From Georgenia sp. (lineage in GTDB: Bacteria; Actinomycetota; Actinomycetes; Actinomycetales; Actinomycetaceae): a DNA stretch of 16,935 nucleotides. Location: NCBI GenBank assembly GCA_027322565.1, contig DAHVRG010000108.1:1-16935 (forward strand), read 5' to 3'. A program made the position numbers and the translations under genes. Positions 1-7,978 of the stretch are shown here, one piece after another (positions within the stretch are counted from its first letter, which is position 1; each line of letters starts with the position of its first letter). A model generated the notes under the pieces. The model was not told the DNA's origin, did no database searches, and was given only the letters and a program-made list of their open reading frames with translations.

Positions 1-1215
<1,215 letters not shown>

Positions 1216-1219
<4 letters not shown>

Positions 1220-2685
1220 CGGGCCACCTCCAGGGCCTCGGAGGGCTGGGTCTGTGCGTGGAAGCGCAGCAGCGACTGCTCGAGCATCGCGGTGCGGTAG
1301 CGGGCCGAGGCCCGGTGGTCGTCCAGCGGGGTGCCCTCGCCGGCCAGCGTGGCGGCGGCCCGGGCGGCGGTCTGCGCGTCCCAGCCGGCGCCGGTGAGCA
1401 GCTCCTCGGTGGCGGTGGCCCGGACGGGGGTGGCGGCCACGCCGCCGAGCCCGATGCGCACCCGCGCCACGGTGTCGCCGTCCAGGTCCATGGCGATGGC
1501 CACGGCGACGGAGGAGATGTCGTCGAAGCGCCGCTTGGCGATCTTGTAGAAGGCGCTGTGCTGGGCCGGTGGCAGCGGGACGCGCACGGCCCGGATGATC
1601 TCCCCGGGGCGCCGGACGGTCTGCCGGTAACCGGTGAAGTAGTCGGCCAGCGGGACCTCGCGCTCACCCTCGGCGGAGGCGAGGACGAGGGTGGCCTCCA
1701 GGGCGAGCAGGACCGGGGCGGAGTCGCCGATGGGCGAGGCGGTGCCCAGGTTGCCGCCGAAGGTCGCGCTGTTGCGGATGAGGCGCGAGGCGAACTGCGG
1801 GAAGAGCTCCTCGAGCAGGGGCACCCGCCCGGCCAGGCCGTGCTCCACCTCGCTCAGGGTGAGGGCCGCTCCGATCTCCACCGCGTCCGGTCCGACGTCC
1901 AGGGTGCGCAGCTCGGGGAGCCGGTCGACGGCGAGCACGAGCGGCGGGCGGGCATGCCGGATGTTGACCTCGACGCCGAGGTCGGTGGCCCCGGCGACGA
2001 GGGCGGCCTCCGGGTGCTGCGCGTACCGGTCGAGCAGCTCGGCGAGGGAGGCCGGCCGGACGAACTCGGTGTCCTCGGTGACGACCCACGTGGGCAGCGG
2101 CGGCGGGGCCGGCAGCGTGCGGCGCGCCGCGAGCCGGTCCTCCACCTCGGGCAGGCCGACGGCGAAGGCGGCGTCGCGGATGGGCCGGTACCCCGTGCAG
2201 CGGCACAGGTTGCCGGACAGGGCGTGGAGGTCGAAGCCGTTGGGGCCCACCTCGTGGCTGTGCGCCTCGCCGTCCGCGGCCCCGGCACGCTCCGGGCGGT
2301 AGTACTCCGCCGCCATCGAGCAGACGAACCCGGGGGTGCAGTACCCGCACTGGGAGCCGCCGCGGGCGGCCATCTCGCGCTGGACCGGGTGGAGGTCGCC
2401 CTCCCGGCCCGCGCCCGGCGCCCGGCCCAGGCCCTCCGCGGTGACGATCTCCTGGCCCTCGTAGGCGAGCGCGGGTGGCAGGCACGCGTTGACCGCGGTC
2501 CACCGGGTGCGCTCCTCGCCGTCGGGACGGGCGACGAGCACGGCGCAGGCACCGCACTCCCCCTCCGCGCACCCCTCCTTGGCGCCGGTCAGGCCCTGCT
2601 GTCGCAGGTAGTCCAACAGCCGGACGTGCGGGGACACGTCCACCGTCATGGTCCGGCCGTTGACCGTCATGGTCCTGCGAGCCAT
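1216..2685 (-). CDS. xdhA: Xanthine dehydrogenase, 2Fe-2S/FAD subunit
   Basis: Small subunit (489 aa) of two-subunit xanthine dehydrogenase; it carries electrons from the Mo site to FAD and NAD+. Domain order: plant-type ferredoxin with Cys39, 44, 47 and 68; a second 2Fe-2S domain with Cys113 and 116 (QCGYCTPG) and Cys161 and 163 (NLCRCTGY); FAD domain about 205-380 with VAGATDLG at 230-237 and SATFGGNLGTASPIGD at 306-321; CO-dehydrogenase-type FAD C-terminal domain to the end. All eight cluster cysteines are present. The ATG at 2685 is preceded by GGGGAG about 8 nt upstream. First gene of a minus-strand operon with xdhB (4-nt ATGA overlap), divergent from allE. A well-formed promoter and an upstream box lie in the 166-nt gap, so purine-responsive control is likely. 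Confidence 0.96.
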
Positions 2686-2739
2686 GTCTCACTCCCCAAC
2701 GAGTCTGCACCTCACCGCGCGCGCGACGGTGTGACCAGG

Positions 2740-2768
2740 ACCATAGTCCTCCCGCGAGCCGGACACAA
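2740..2768 (-). promoter_or_regulatory. Predicted xdhAB promoter
   Basis: Read on the minus strand: -35 TTGTGT (2768-2763), 17-nt spacer, -10 TATGGT (2745-2740). The predicted transcription start is near 2733, giving a leader of about 48 nt before the xdhA ATG. Hexamers and spacing fit the actinobacterial housekeeping sigma factor. The guaD promoter aligns to it without gaps. Confidence 0.65.
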
Positions 2769-2775
2769 CCAATTC

Positions 2776-2792
2776 GGAAATCGGATTTCACT
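2776..2792 (-). promoter_or_regulatory. Purine-regulon box, copy 1 (upstream of xdhA, between xdhA and allE)
   Basis: On the minus strand the box reads AGTGAAATCCGATTTCC and ends 7 nt before the xdhA -35. It contains a perfect inverted repeat, GAAATC-G-GATTTC on the plus strand (2777-2789). The copy before guaD (7937-7953) matches at 13 of 17 positions with the same orientation and spacing. Its centre is about 51 nt upstream of the predicted start of xdhA transcription, which is an activator-like position. For allE the same box would sit about where a -35 belongs. That the neighbouring IclR protein binds it is inference. Confidence 0.6.
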
Positions 2793-2803
2793 ATGCGGTA
2801 GTG
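2789..2803 (+). promoter_or_regulatory. Inverted repeat CACTA-N5-TAGTG in front of allE
   Basis: A perfect 5-bp inverted repeat (CACTA TGCGG TAGTG) abuts the purine-regulon box by one base and overlaps a possible allE -10 element, TAGTGT (2799-2804). A flanking TTCAC...GTGAA symmetry (2787-2807) surrounds it. It may be a second operator that separates control of allE from that of xdhA. No convincing -35 for allE was found, which would suit an activator-dependent promoter. Confidence 0.4.
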
Positions 2804-2851
2804 TGAACCTCGCCGTCCACCGCCGCACGCACGCCCGAAAGGACCCCTGGC

Positions 2852-3721
2852 ATGACCGAGCGCACCTACTGGGCCACCCACGGCGGGCACCCGCCGCAGA
2901 CCGACCTGCTCACCGACCGGGCCATGTTCCGCGAGGCGTACGCGGTCATCCCGCGCGGCACGCAGCGCGACATCGTCACCTCCAACCTCCCCCACTGGCA
3001 GGGCACCCGGCTGTGGGTGCTGGCCCGGCCGCTCACCGGCTTCGCCGAGACCTTCTCCCAGTACCTCATGGAGGTCACCCCCGGTGGCGGCTCCGACGCC
3101 CCGGAGGACGACCCGGACGCCGAGGCGGTGCTCTTCGTCCTCGAGGGCGAGCTCACCCTGACCGTCGGCCGCCCCGGCGCGGCCGGACGCCCTGCCGCGG
3201 GCGAGCACCGCATGTCGCCGGGCGGGTACGCGTTCCTGGCCCCGGGCGAGCACTGGACCGCCTGGAACCGGGGCGCCGAGCCGGTGCGGTTCATGTGGGT
3301 CCGCAAGGCCTACCAGCCCGTGACCGGCATCGAGGCGCCCGAGTCCTTCGTCACCAACGAGCAGGACGTCGTGCCCACCCCGATGCCGGGAACCGCCGGC
3401 CGGTGGGCGACCACCCGGTTCGTCGACCCCGACGACGTGCGCCACGACATGCACGTCAACATCGTCACCTTCCAGCCGGGCGGGATCATCCCCTTCGCCG
3501 AGACCCACGTCATGGAGCACGGCCTGTACGTCCTGCAGGGCCAGGCCGTATACCGGCTCAACGAGGACTGGGTGGAGGTGCAGGCCGGCGACTTCATGTG
3601 GCTGCGCGCCTTCTGCCCCCAGGCCTGCTACGCCGGCGGGCCCGAGCCGTTCCGCTACCTGCTGTACAAGGACGTCAACCGGCACGTGCCGCTGCGGCTC
3701 GGCGGAGCCGCGGCGCACTGA
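2852..3721 (+). CDS. allE: (S)-ureidoglycine aminohydrolase
   Basis: A bicupin enzyme of 289 aa that converts (S)-ureidoglycine to (S)-ureidoglycolate and ammonia, a late step of the allantoin branch of purine breakdown. The C-terminal cupin keeps the Mn2+ ligands of the family: E217, H219 and H223 in ETHVMEHG, and Q257 in CPQACYAGG. Their spacing (+2, +6, +40) is the same as in the plant enzyme (E235, H237, H241, Q275). The region 217-280 looks very close to E. coli AllE (YlbA). The N-terminal cupin (about 75-155) has lost most metal ligands, as is usual. The ATG at 2852 has GAAAGGA at 2837-2843. Divergent from xdhAB. Earlier steps (urate oxidase, allantoinase, allantoate hydrolase) are not in the window and are presumably to the left. 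Confidence 0.95.
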   Translation: MTERTYWATHGGHPPQTDLLTDRAMFREAYAVIPRGTQRDIVTSNLPHWQGTRLWVLARPLTGFAETFSQYLMEVTPGGGSDAPEDDPDAEAVLFVLEGELTLTVGRPGAAGRPAAGEHRMSPGGYAFLAPGEHWTAWNRGAEPVRFMWVRKAYQPVTGIEAPESFVTNEQDVVPTPMPGTAGRWATTRFVDPDDVRHDMHVNIVTFQPGGIIPFAETHVMEHGLYVLQGQAVYRLNEDWVEVQAGDFMWLRAFCPQACYAGGPEPFRYLLYKDVNRHVPLRLGGAAAH

Positions 3722-3762
3722 CGCCGCGCCGGGAACCGCGCCGCCGCTTCCCGGGATAGGCT

Positions 3763-3780
3763 TTTCACAGTGCGGAAGAC
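3763..3780 (+). promoter_or_regulatory. Possible autoregulatory site upstream of the IclR gene
   Basis: TTTCACAGTGCGGAAG (3763-3778) resembles TTTCACTATGCGGTAG before allE (2786-2801) at 13 of 16 positions. It also carries the halves TTTCAC and GGAAGAC found in the guaD box, but in swapped order. A possible -10, TAGGCT, lies just upstream at 3757-3762, so a bound protein would block transcription. No good -35 is visible. The 103-nt gap holds nothing else. Confidence 0.35.
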
Positions 3781-3824
3781 GTGGCTCCGGCCGCGTCCTC
3801 GGGTACCGACAAGGAGGCGTCGTC

Positions 3825-4577
3825 ATGGCGAACGGTTCCACCGTCCAGTCCGTGGACCGGGTGATCGACCTGCTCGAAGGGCTGACCGACCTGGGCGGCT
3901 CGGCCGCGCTGAGCGAGCTGGCCGAGGCCTCCGAGCTCCCGCTGCCGACCATCCACCGGCTCATGCGCACCCTCGTCGTGCGGGGCTACGCACGGCAGCT
4001 GCCCTCACGGCGCTATGCCCTGGGCCCCCGGCTCATCCGCCTCGGGGAGAGCGCGGGACGCCAGCTCGGCGCCGGTACCCGCCCCCACCTGGAGCGGCTC
4101 GCCCGGGAGCTGGGGGAGAGCGCCAACATGGCGATGATCGACCGCGACATGGCCGTCTACGTCGCCCAGGCCTCCTCCACCCACTCGATGCGGATGTTCA
4201 CCGAGGTGGGCCGGCGCGTCTACTGCCACTGCACCGGCGTGGGCAAGGTCGTCCTGGCGCAGCTGCCCGACGAGACGGTCCGGGAGATCGTCGGCCGGGT
4301 GGGGATGCCGCCGGCCACCGACCGGTCGATCACCACGCTCGACGCGCTGCTGGAGGAGATGGCCCGCGTGCGCGAGCAGGGCTATGCCGTCGACGACGGC
4401 GAGCAGGAGGTCGGGGTGCGCTGCTTCGCCGTGCCCGTGCCCGACGCCCCCACCCCCACCGCACTGTCCGTCTCCGGTCCGGCCGCGCGCGTGACCTTCG
4501 AGTTCGGCGAGGCCGCCCTGCCGCTGCTGCACGAGGTGGCCGCGGACATCTCCGCCGAGCTGCTCTCGGTCGGCTGA
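3825..4577 (+). CDS. IclR-family transcriptional regulator (likely purine/allantoin catabolism)
   Basis: A 250-aa protein with the two-domain IclR layout. A winged helix-turn-helix spans about 8-65 (AALSELAEASELPLPTIHRL, then wing RRYALGPRL). The effector domain spans about 80-245, with CHCTGVGKVVLAQLP and DDGEQEVGVRCFAVPV, both typical of the family's small-molecule pocket. The ATG at 3825 has a strong AAGGAGG ribosome site at 3811-3817. It lies between allE and sufE and faces the guaD operon. Known relatives such as AllR control allantoin genes in response to glyoxylate or allantoin; the effector here cannot be read from sequence. It is the best candidate to bind the boxes at 2776-2792 and 7937-7953. 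Confidence 0.9.
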   Translation: MANGSTVQSVDRVIDLLEGLTDLGGSAALSELAEASELPLPTIHRLMRTLVVRGYARQLPSRRYALGPRLIRLGESAGRQLGAGTRPHLERLARELGESANMAMIDRDMAVYVAQASSTHSMRMFTEVGRRVYCHCTGVGKVVLAQLPDETVREIVGRVGMPPATDRSITTLDALLEEMARVREQGYAVDDGEQEVGVRCFAVPVPDAPTPTALSVSGPAARVTFEFGEAALPLLHEVAADISAELLSVG

Positions 4578-4578
4578 G

Positions 4579-5022
4579 ATGCCCTCCGCCGCGCTGCCTT
4601 CCCGGTTCACCGAGCTCGTCGCCGAGTTCCACGCACTGCCACCCGCCGACCGCCTCCAGCTGCTCGCCGAGCTGGGTGACGAGCTGCCCGAGCTGCCCGC
4701 GCACCTGCGCTCCCACCCGCTCGAGCGGGTGACCGAGTGCCAGTCGCCGCTGTCCGTGCTGGCACTCGTCGAGGGCGAGGGTAGCGCGGCGGTGGTGCGG
4801 CTGCACTTCGCCGCACCACCGCACGCGCCCGTCACCCGCGGGTTCGCCGGGGTGCTCCACGCCACCCTCGACGGCGCCCCCGCGGGTGAGGTCCTCGCCC
4901 TGCCGGCCGACGCCACCGCCTCCTTCGGGCTGGAGGGTGTGGTCAGCCCGCTGCGGCTGCGCGGCTTCGCCGCCCTGCTGGCGCGGGTCCAGCGGCAGGT
5001 GGCCGCGGGTACCGCCGGCTAG
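4579..5022 (+). CDS. sufE: SufE-family sulfur acceptor protein
   Basis: A 147-aa protein of usual SufE length. SufE proteins accept persulfide sulfur from a cysteine desulfurase and pass it on, normally to the SUF Fe-S scaffold. The active cysteine is C54 in RVTECQSPL, matching E. coli SufE C51 and the family's CQS motif. The N-terminal FTELVAEFHALPPADRLQLL helix and the FGLEGVVSPLRLRGFAALL C-terminal stretch are also typical. It begins one base after the IclR stop with no visible ribosome site, so translation probably depends on coupling. No cysteine desulfurase or Suf genes are nearby. Its place beside xdhAB raises the possibility that it helps make Fe-S clusters or the Mo-sulfido ligand of xanthine dehydrogenase (inference). 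Its stop overlaps the permease stop by 4 nt, tail to tail. Confidence 0.85.
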   Translation: MPSAALPSRFTELVAEFHALPPADRLQLLAELGDELPELPAHLRSHPLERVTECQSPLSVLALVEGEGSAAVVRLHFAAPPHAPVTRGFAGVLHATLDGAPAGEVLALPADATASFGLEGVVSPLRLRGFAALLARVQRQVAAGTAG

Positions 5023-6431
5023 ATGTCGAAGAAGATGTAGCGCACCGCCAGCAGCGCGGCGACGAGGTAGAGGATCGGGTGGACCTTGCGGACCCCACCG
5101 GTGAGCGCCCGGATGACGCAGTAGGAGATGACCCCGAGGCTCACCCCGTTGGCGATGGAGAAGGTCAGCGGCATGGCGATGATCGCGAGGAAGGACGGCA
5201 CCCCCTCGGCGACCTCCTCCCAGGCGATGTGACGGATGCCGTCCATCATCATGGCGCCGACGAGGACGAGCACCGGCGCCGTCGCGGCCCCGGGGATGGC
5301 GCCTGCCAGCGGCCAGAGGAACATCGCCACGAGGAAGAGCAGGCCGGTCACCGAGGACGCCACCCCGGTGCGCCCGCCGTCCTGGATACCCGAGGCGCTC
5401 TCGACGTAGGTGCCGGTGGTCGACGTGCCCATGAACGCACCGACCATCGAGGCGACCCCGTCCATCGCGAAGGTCGTCTTGGCCCGGGGCATGTCCCCGC
5501 GCTCGTCGAGGTAGCCCATCTTCTGGGTGAGACCGGTCAGCGTCCCGGTCGCGTCGAAGAAGTCGACGAAGAAGAAGGTGAAGACGACGGTGAACAGCCC
5601 CAGCCCGAGCGCGCCGCCGATGTCGAGCTGCCCGACGAGCTCCGCGGGCCAGACCGGGGCGGCGACGACGCCGTCGGTGAACCCGGGGAAGGCCTGCAGC
5701 GCCCCGTCCGGGCCACCGGCGTAGACCTCGGCGCGGGTGAGGATCGCCAGCAGCGAGCCGGCGAGGATGCCCCACAGCAGCGCCCCCCTGACCTTGAGCT
5801 GGAGCAGGACCGCGGTGACGAGCAGCCCGACGACGGCCACCCACGCGGTCGGGGCCCCGAGGTCGCCGAGCGCGACGAGCGTCGCCTCGTTCGTGACGAC
5901 GATCCCCGCGCTGCGTAGCCCGAGGAAGGCGAGGAAGCAGCCGATCCCGGCCATGATGGCGAGCTTGAGGCTGTGCGGGATCGCCATGACGATGGCGCGG
6001 CGGGCCCCGACGACGCTGAGGACGACGAAGAGCAGGCCGGAGATGAACACCGCCCCCAGCGCGGTGCGCCACGGCACGCCCATACCGAGGACGACGGTGA
6101 AGGAGAAGAAGGCGTTGAGGCCCATCCCCGGGGCCTGGGCGAAGGGGTAACGCGCGACCAGCCCCATGAGTAGGCAGCCGACGCAGGCGGCGATCGCCGT
6201 CGTCATGAGCAGCTGGACGGGCGCGTCGGGCACGTCGATGGCCGCGCCGAGGACCTGGGGGTTGACGAAGAGGATGTAGCTCATCGTCAGGAAGGTGACG
6301 ACACCGGCGCGGACCTCCCGGGGGAGGGTGGACCCGGCGGCGGTGATCCCGAAGTAGCGGTCGAGCAGGCCGCCGGCGGTGCCGCGCGGTGCGGGCGGGG
6401 CGTCGCGCCCGGTCTCCTTGGTGGTGCTCAT
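5019..6431 (-). CDS. AzgA-type purine permease (NCS2 superfamily)
   Basis: A 470-aa polytopic membrane protein for proton-coupled import of purine bases. Seen: a short cytoplasmic N-terminus with LLDRYFGITAAGSTLPREV; FLTMSYILFVNPQVL; PGMGLNAFFSF at 101-111; TFFFVDFFDATGTLTGL in the second half; GTSTTGTYVESASG; and many hydrophobic segments over the whole length. These are hallmarks of the AzgA/PbuG group (adenine, guanine, hypoxanthine) rather than the uracil/xanthine group. The ATG at 6431 overlaps the guaD stop (ATGA) and is preceded by AGGAGA, so the two genes form an operon. A guanine or hypoxanthine substrate fits the partner enzyme; exact specificity is inferred. Confidence 0.93.
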   Translation of the reverse strand: MSTTKETGRDAPPAPRGTAGGLLDRYFGITAAGSTLPREVRAGVVTFLTMSYILFVNPQVLGAAIDVPDAPVQLLMTTAIAACVGCLLMGLVARYPFAQAPGMGLNAFFSFTVVLGMGVPWRTALGAVFISGLLFVVLSVVGARRAIVMAIPHSLKLAIMAGIGCFLAFLGLRSAGIVVTNEATLVALGDLGAPTAWVAVVGLLVTAVLLQLKVRGALLWGILAGSLLAILTRAEVYAGGPDGALQAFPGFTDGVVAAPVWPAELVGQLDIGGALGLGLFTVVFTFFFVDFFDATGTLTGLTQKMGYLDERGDMPRAKTTFAMDGVASMVGAFMGTSTTGTYVESASGIQDGGRTGVASSVTGLLFLVAMFLWPLAGAIPGAATAPVLVLVGAMMMDGIRHIAWEEVAEGVPSFLAIIAMPLTFSIANGVSLGVISYCVIRALTGGVRKVHPILYLVAALLAVRYIFFDI

Positions 6432-7759
6432 GATGTCTCCTGTGTCTCGGCGGCGACCGGCTCCGGTCGGGCCTCGGCGACGGGGTCGCCGCCGACCCAG
6501 ACGGCGACGACGTCCGCGGGGGTACCCAGGGAGAAGAGCTTGGCCAGCGCGTCGGTCGGGCTGCTCGCGTGCCGCAGCGCGACCTCGAGCGTCCCTCCCG
6601 CCTGCGGACGGACCCAGACGGCGTCGAGCTGCTTCCCGGGTGAGAGGTCGCCGACGTCGTCGGCGAGCCCCAGCGCCTGGGCGCCGGAGCGGGTGGCGAG
6701 GTGGAGCAGGTCGGCGGGGCCCAGGGCCACACCGGCGGGGCCGAGCAGGCGCTGCATGAAGTAGGCCTGCAGGCCCTCCTTGAGCAGGCAGAACCCGGTG
6801 CCCGCGCCGACGTCGGAGCCGAGCGCGACCCGCACCCCGGCGTCGAGGTGACGGCGCAGCGGGAACAGGCCGCTGCCGAGGGAGGAGTTCGACGTCGGGC
6901 AGTGGGCGACGGCGGCGCCGGCACCGGCGAGGACGGCGAGCTCGCGGTCGGTGGGGTGGACGTCGTGGGCGAAGACGGACCGTTCGGTCACCAGCCCGTG
7001 CCGGTCGTAGCTGTCGAGGTAGTCCGCCGCGTCGGGGAAGAAGGCGGCGACCTGGGCGATCTCGTCGGGGTTCTCGTTGAGGTGGGTGGTGAACCACCGT
7101 CCGTCCCCGCCGTCGGCGAGCAGCGCGGCGCAGACCTCGAGCATCTCGTCGGTCGTGGAGAGCGAGAAGCGGGGGGTGACCGCGTAGCGGAGGCGGCCGC
7201 GGCCGTGCCAGCGGGCGGCCAGCTCGCGGCCGGCGGCGAGCGCGTCGGCGGGGGTCTGGAGCAGCTCGGCGGGCAGCACCCGGTCACTGAGCACGAGCCC
7301 GGAGGTGACCCGCAGGCCCACCGCCTCCGCCTGGGCGAACAGCACGTCGACGGCGGCCGGGAAGTGCGACCCGAAGACGAGCGCCGTCGTCGTCCCGGAG
7401 CGGGTGAGCCCGCTGAGGAAGTCGCGGGCGACGGCGCGCGCGTAGCCGGGGTCGGCGAGGCGGATCTCCTCGGGCAGTGCGCACTCGCGCAGCCAGTCGA
7501 GCAGGGGCATGCCCAGCCCGCCGATGGCCCGCACCTGCGGGAAGTGGACGTGGGTGTCGACGAAGCCGGGGAGCAGCAGCCCGTCGCGCAGGTCGACGAC
7601 GTCGTCGTCCGGCCACGCCGCCCGGGCGCGGGCCGGGTCGGTACGGGCGACGATGACCCCGTCGTGGACCACGAGGGCACAGTCCTCCTCGGCCCGCAGG
7701 CCGTCGGTGTCCCCCAGCTCTCCTGGGGTGTCCAGGACGGTGGCCCGGTAGATCGTCAC
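6428..7759 (-). CDS. guaD: Guanine deaminase
   Basis: Cytoplasmic zinc amidohydrolase (443 aa) that deaminates guanine to xanthine and so feeds xanthine dehydrogenase. Seen: PGFVDTHVHFPQ with metal ligands H70 and H72; RFSLSTTDEML; HLNEN with H226; FAHDVH with H265; CPTSNSSLGSGLFP at 288-300; and GSDVGAGTG with D316. The PQ after HVHF and the SLGSGLFP loop separate guanine deaminase from cytosine and chlorohydrolase relatives. The start is GTG at 7759, chosen because an in-frame TGA lies three codons upstream; AGGAAG lies about 12 nt before it. First gene of the guaD-permease operon, with a clear promoter about 140 nt upstream and a long leader. Confidence 0.94.
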   Translation of the reverse strand: MTIYRATVLDTPGELGDTDGLRAEEDCALVVHDGVIVARTDPARARAAWPDDDVVDLRDGLLLPGFVDTHVHFPQVRAIGGLGMPLLDWLRECALPEEIRLADPGYARAVARDFLSGLTRSGTTTALVFGSHFPAAVDVLFAQAEAVGLRVTSGLVLSDRVLPAELLQTPADALAAGRELAARWHGRGRLRYAVTPRFSLSTTDEMLEVCAALLADGGDGRWFTTHLNENPDEIAQVAAFFPDAADYLDSYDRHGLVTERSVFAHDVHPTDRELAVLAGAGAAVAHCPTSNSSLGSGLFPLRRHLDAGVRVALGSDVGAGTGFCLLKEGLQAYFMQRLLGPAGVALGPADLLHLATRSGAQALGLADDVGDLSPGKQLDAVWVRPQAGGTLEVALRHASSPTDALAKLFSLGTPADVVAVWVGGDPVAEARPEPVAAETQETS

Positions 7760-7894
7760 CGATGCTCACTTCCTCGTCGAGCCCGGCACACAGCGCTGCG
7801 CTGTCGCTCACCCACCCCGGTCGCCGACCGGAGGCATGGTTTCGGTCCACTCGTCGGGTCGCCGGTTATCCATGCCGAACGACGACGCCGATGC
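7760..7894 (-). promoter_or_regulatory. Long guaD leader with two hairpins and a short open frame
   Basis: The predicted transcript starts near 7894, leaving about 135 nt before the guaD GTG. Two compact hairpins occur: CCGGTC-N3-GACCGG (7817-7831) and ACAGCG-N3-CGCTGT (7790-7804), each with a 6-bp perfect stem. An ATG-started frame of 21 codons runs from 7873 to 7808 and ends in TGA, but it has no visible ribosome site. No known riboswitch class was recognised. A control role is speculation. Confidence 0.35.
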
Positions 7895-7900
7895 CCCCGG

Positions 7901-7929
7901 ACCCTACCGGCGCCGGGCGCCGGTGACAA
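7901..7929 (-). promoter_or_regulatory. Predicted guaD-permease promoter
   Basis: Minus strand: -35 TTGTCA (7929-7924), 17-nt spacer, -10 TAGGGT (7906-7901). Both hexamers are good housekeeping matches. The spacer itself is a perfect palindrome, CCGGCGCC-G-GGCGCCGG (7907-7923). Confidence 0.7.
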
Positions 7930-7936
7930 GCATTTT

Positions 7937-7953
7937 GGAAGACGACTTTCACT
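7937..7953 (-). promoter_or_regulatory. Purine-regulon box, copy 2 (upstream of guaD)
   Basis: On the minus strand it reads AGTGAAAGTCGTCTTCC, 7 nt upstream of the -35, exactly as copy 1 does at xdhA. The consensus of both is AGTGAAAnnCGnnTTCC, a near-dyad centred on CG. The centre is about 51 nt upstream of the predicted start of transcription. Confidence 0.6.
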
Positions 7954-7978
7954 TCGTGGATTCTGGCGGGCACCCGGG

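Noticed and set aside
1258-3759. An 833-codon plus-strand open frame across xdhA and into allE
   Set aside because: Low-complexity translation and out-of-frame overlap with two well-supported genes; no start or family support.
7808-7873. Annotating the 21-codon open frame in the guaD leader as a gene
   Set aside because: No ribosome-binding site and it includes a rare CGA codon; mentioned only within the leader.
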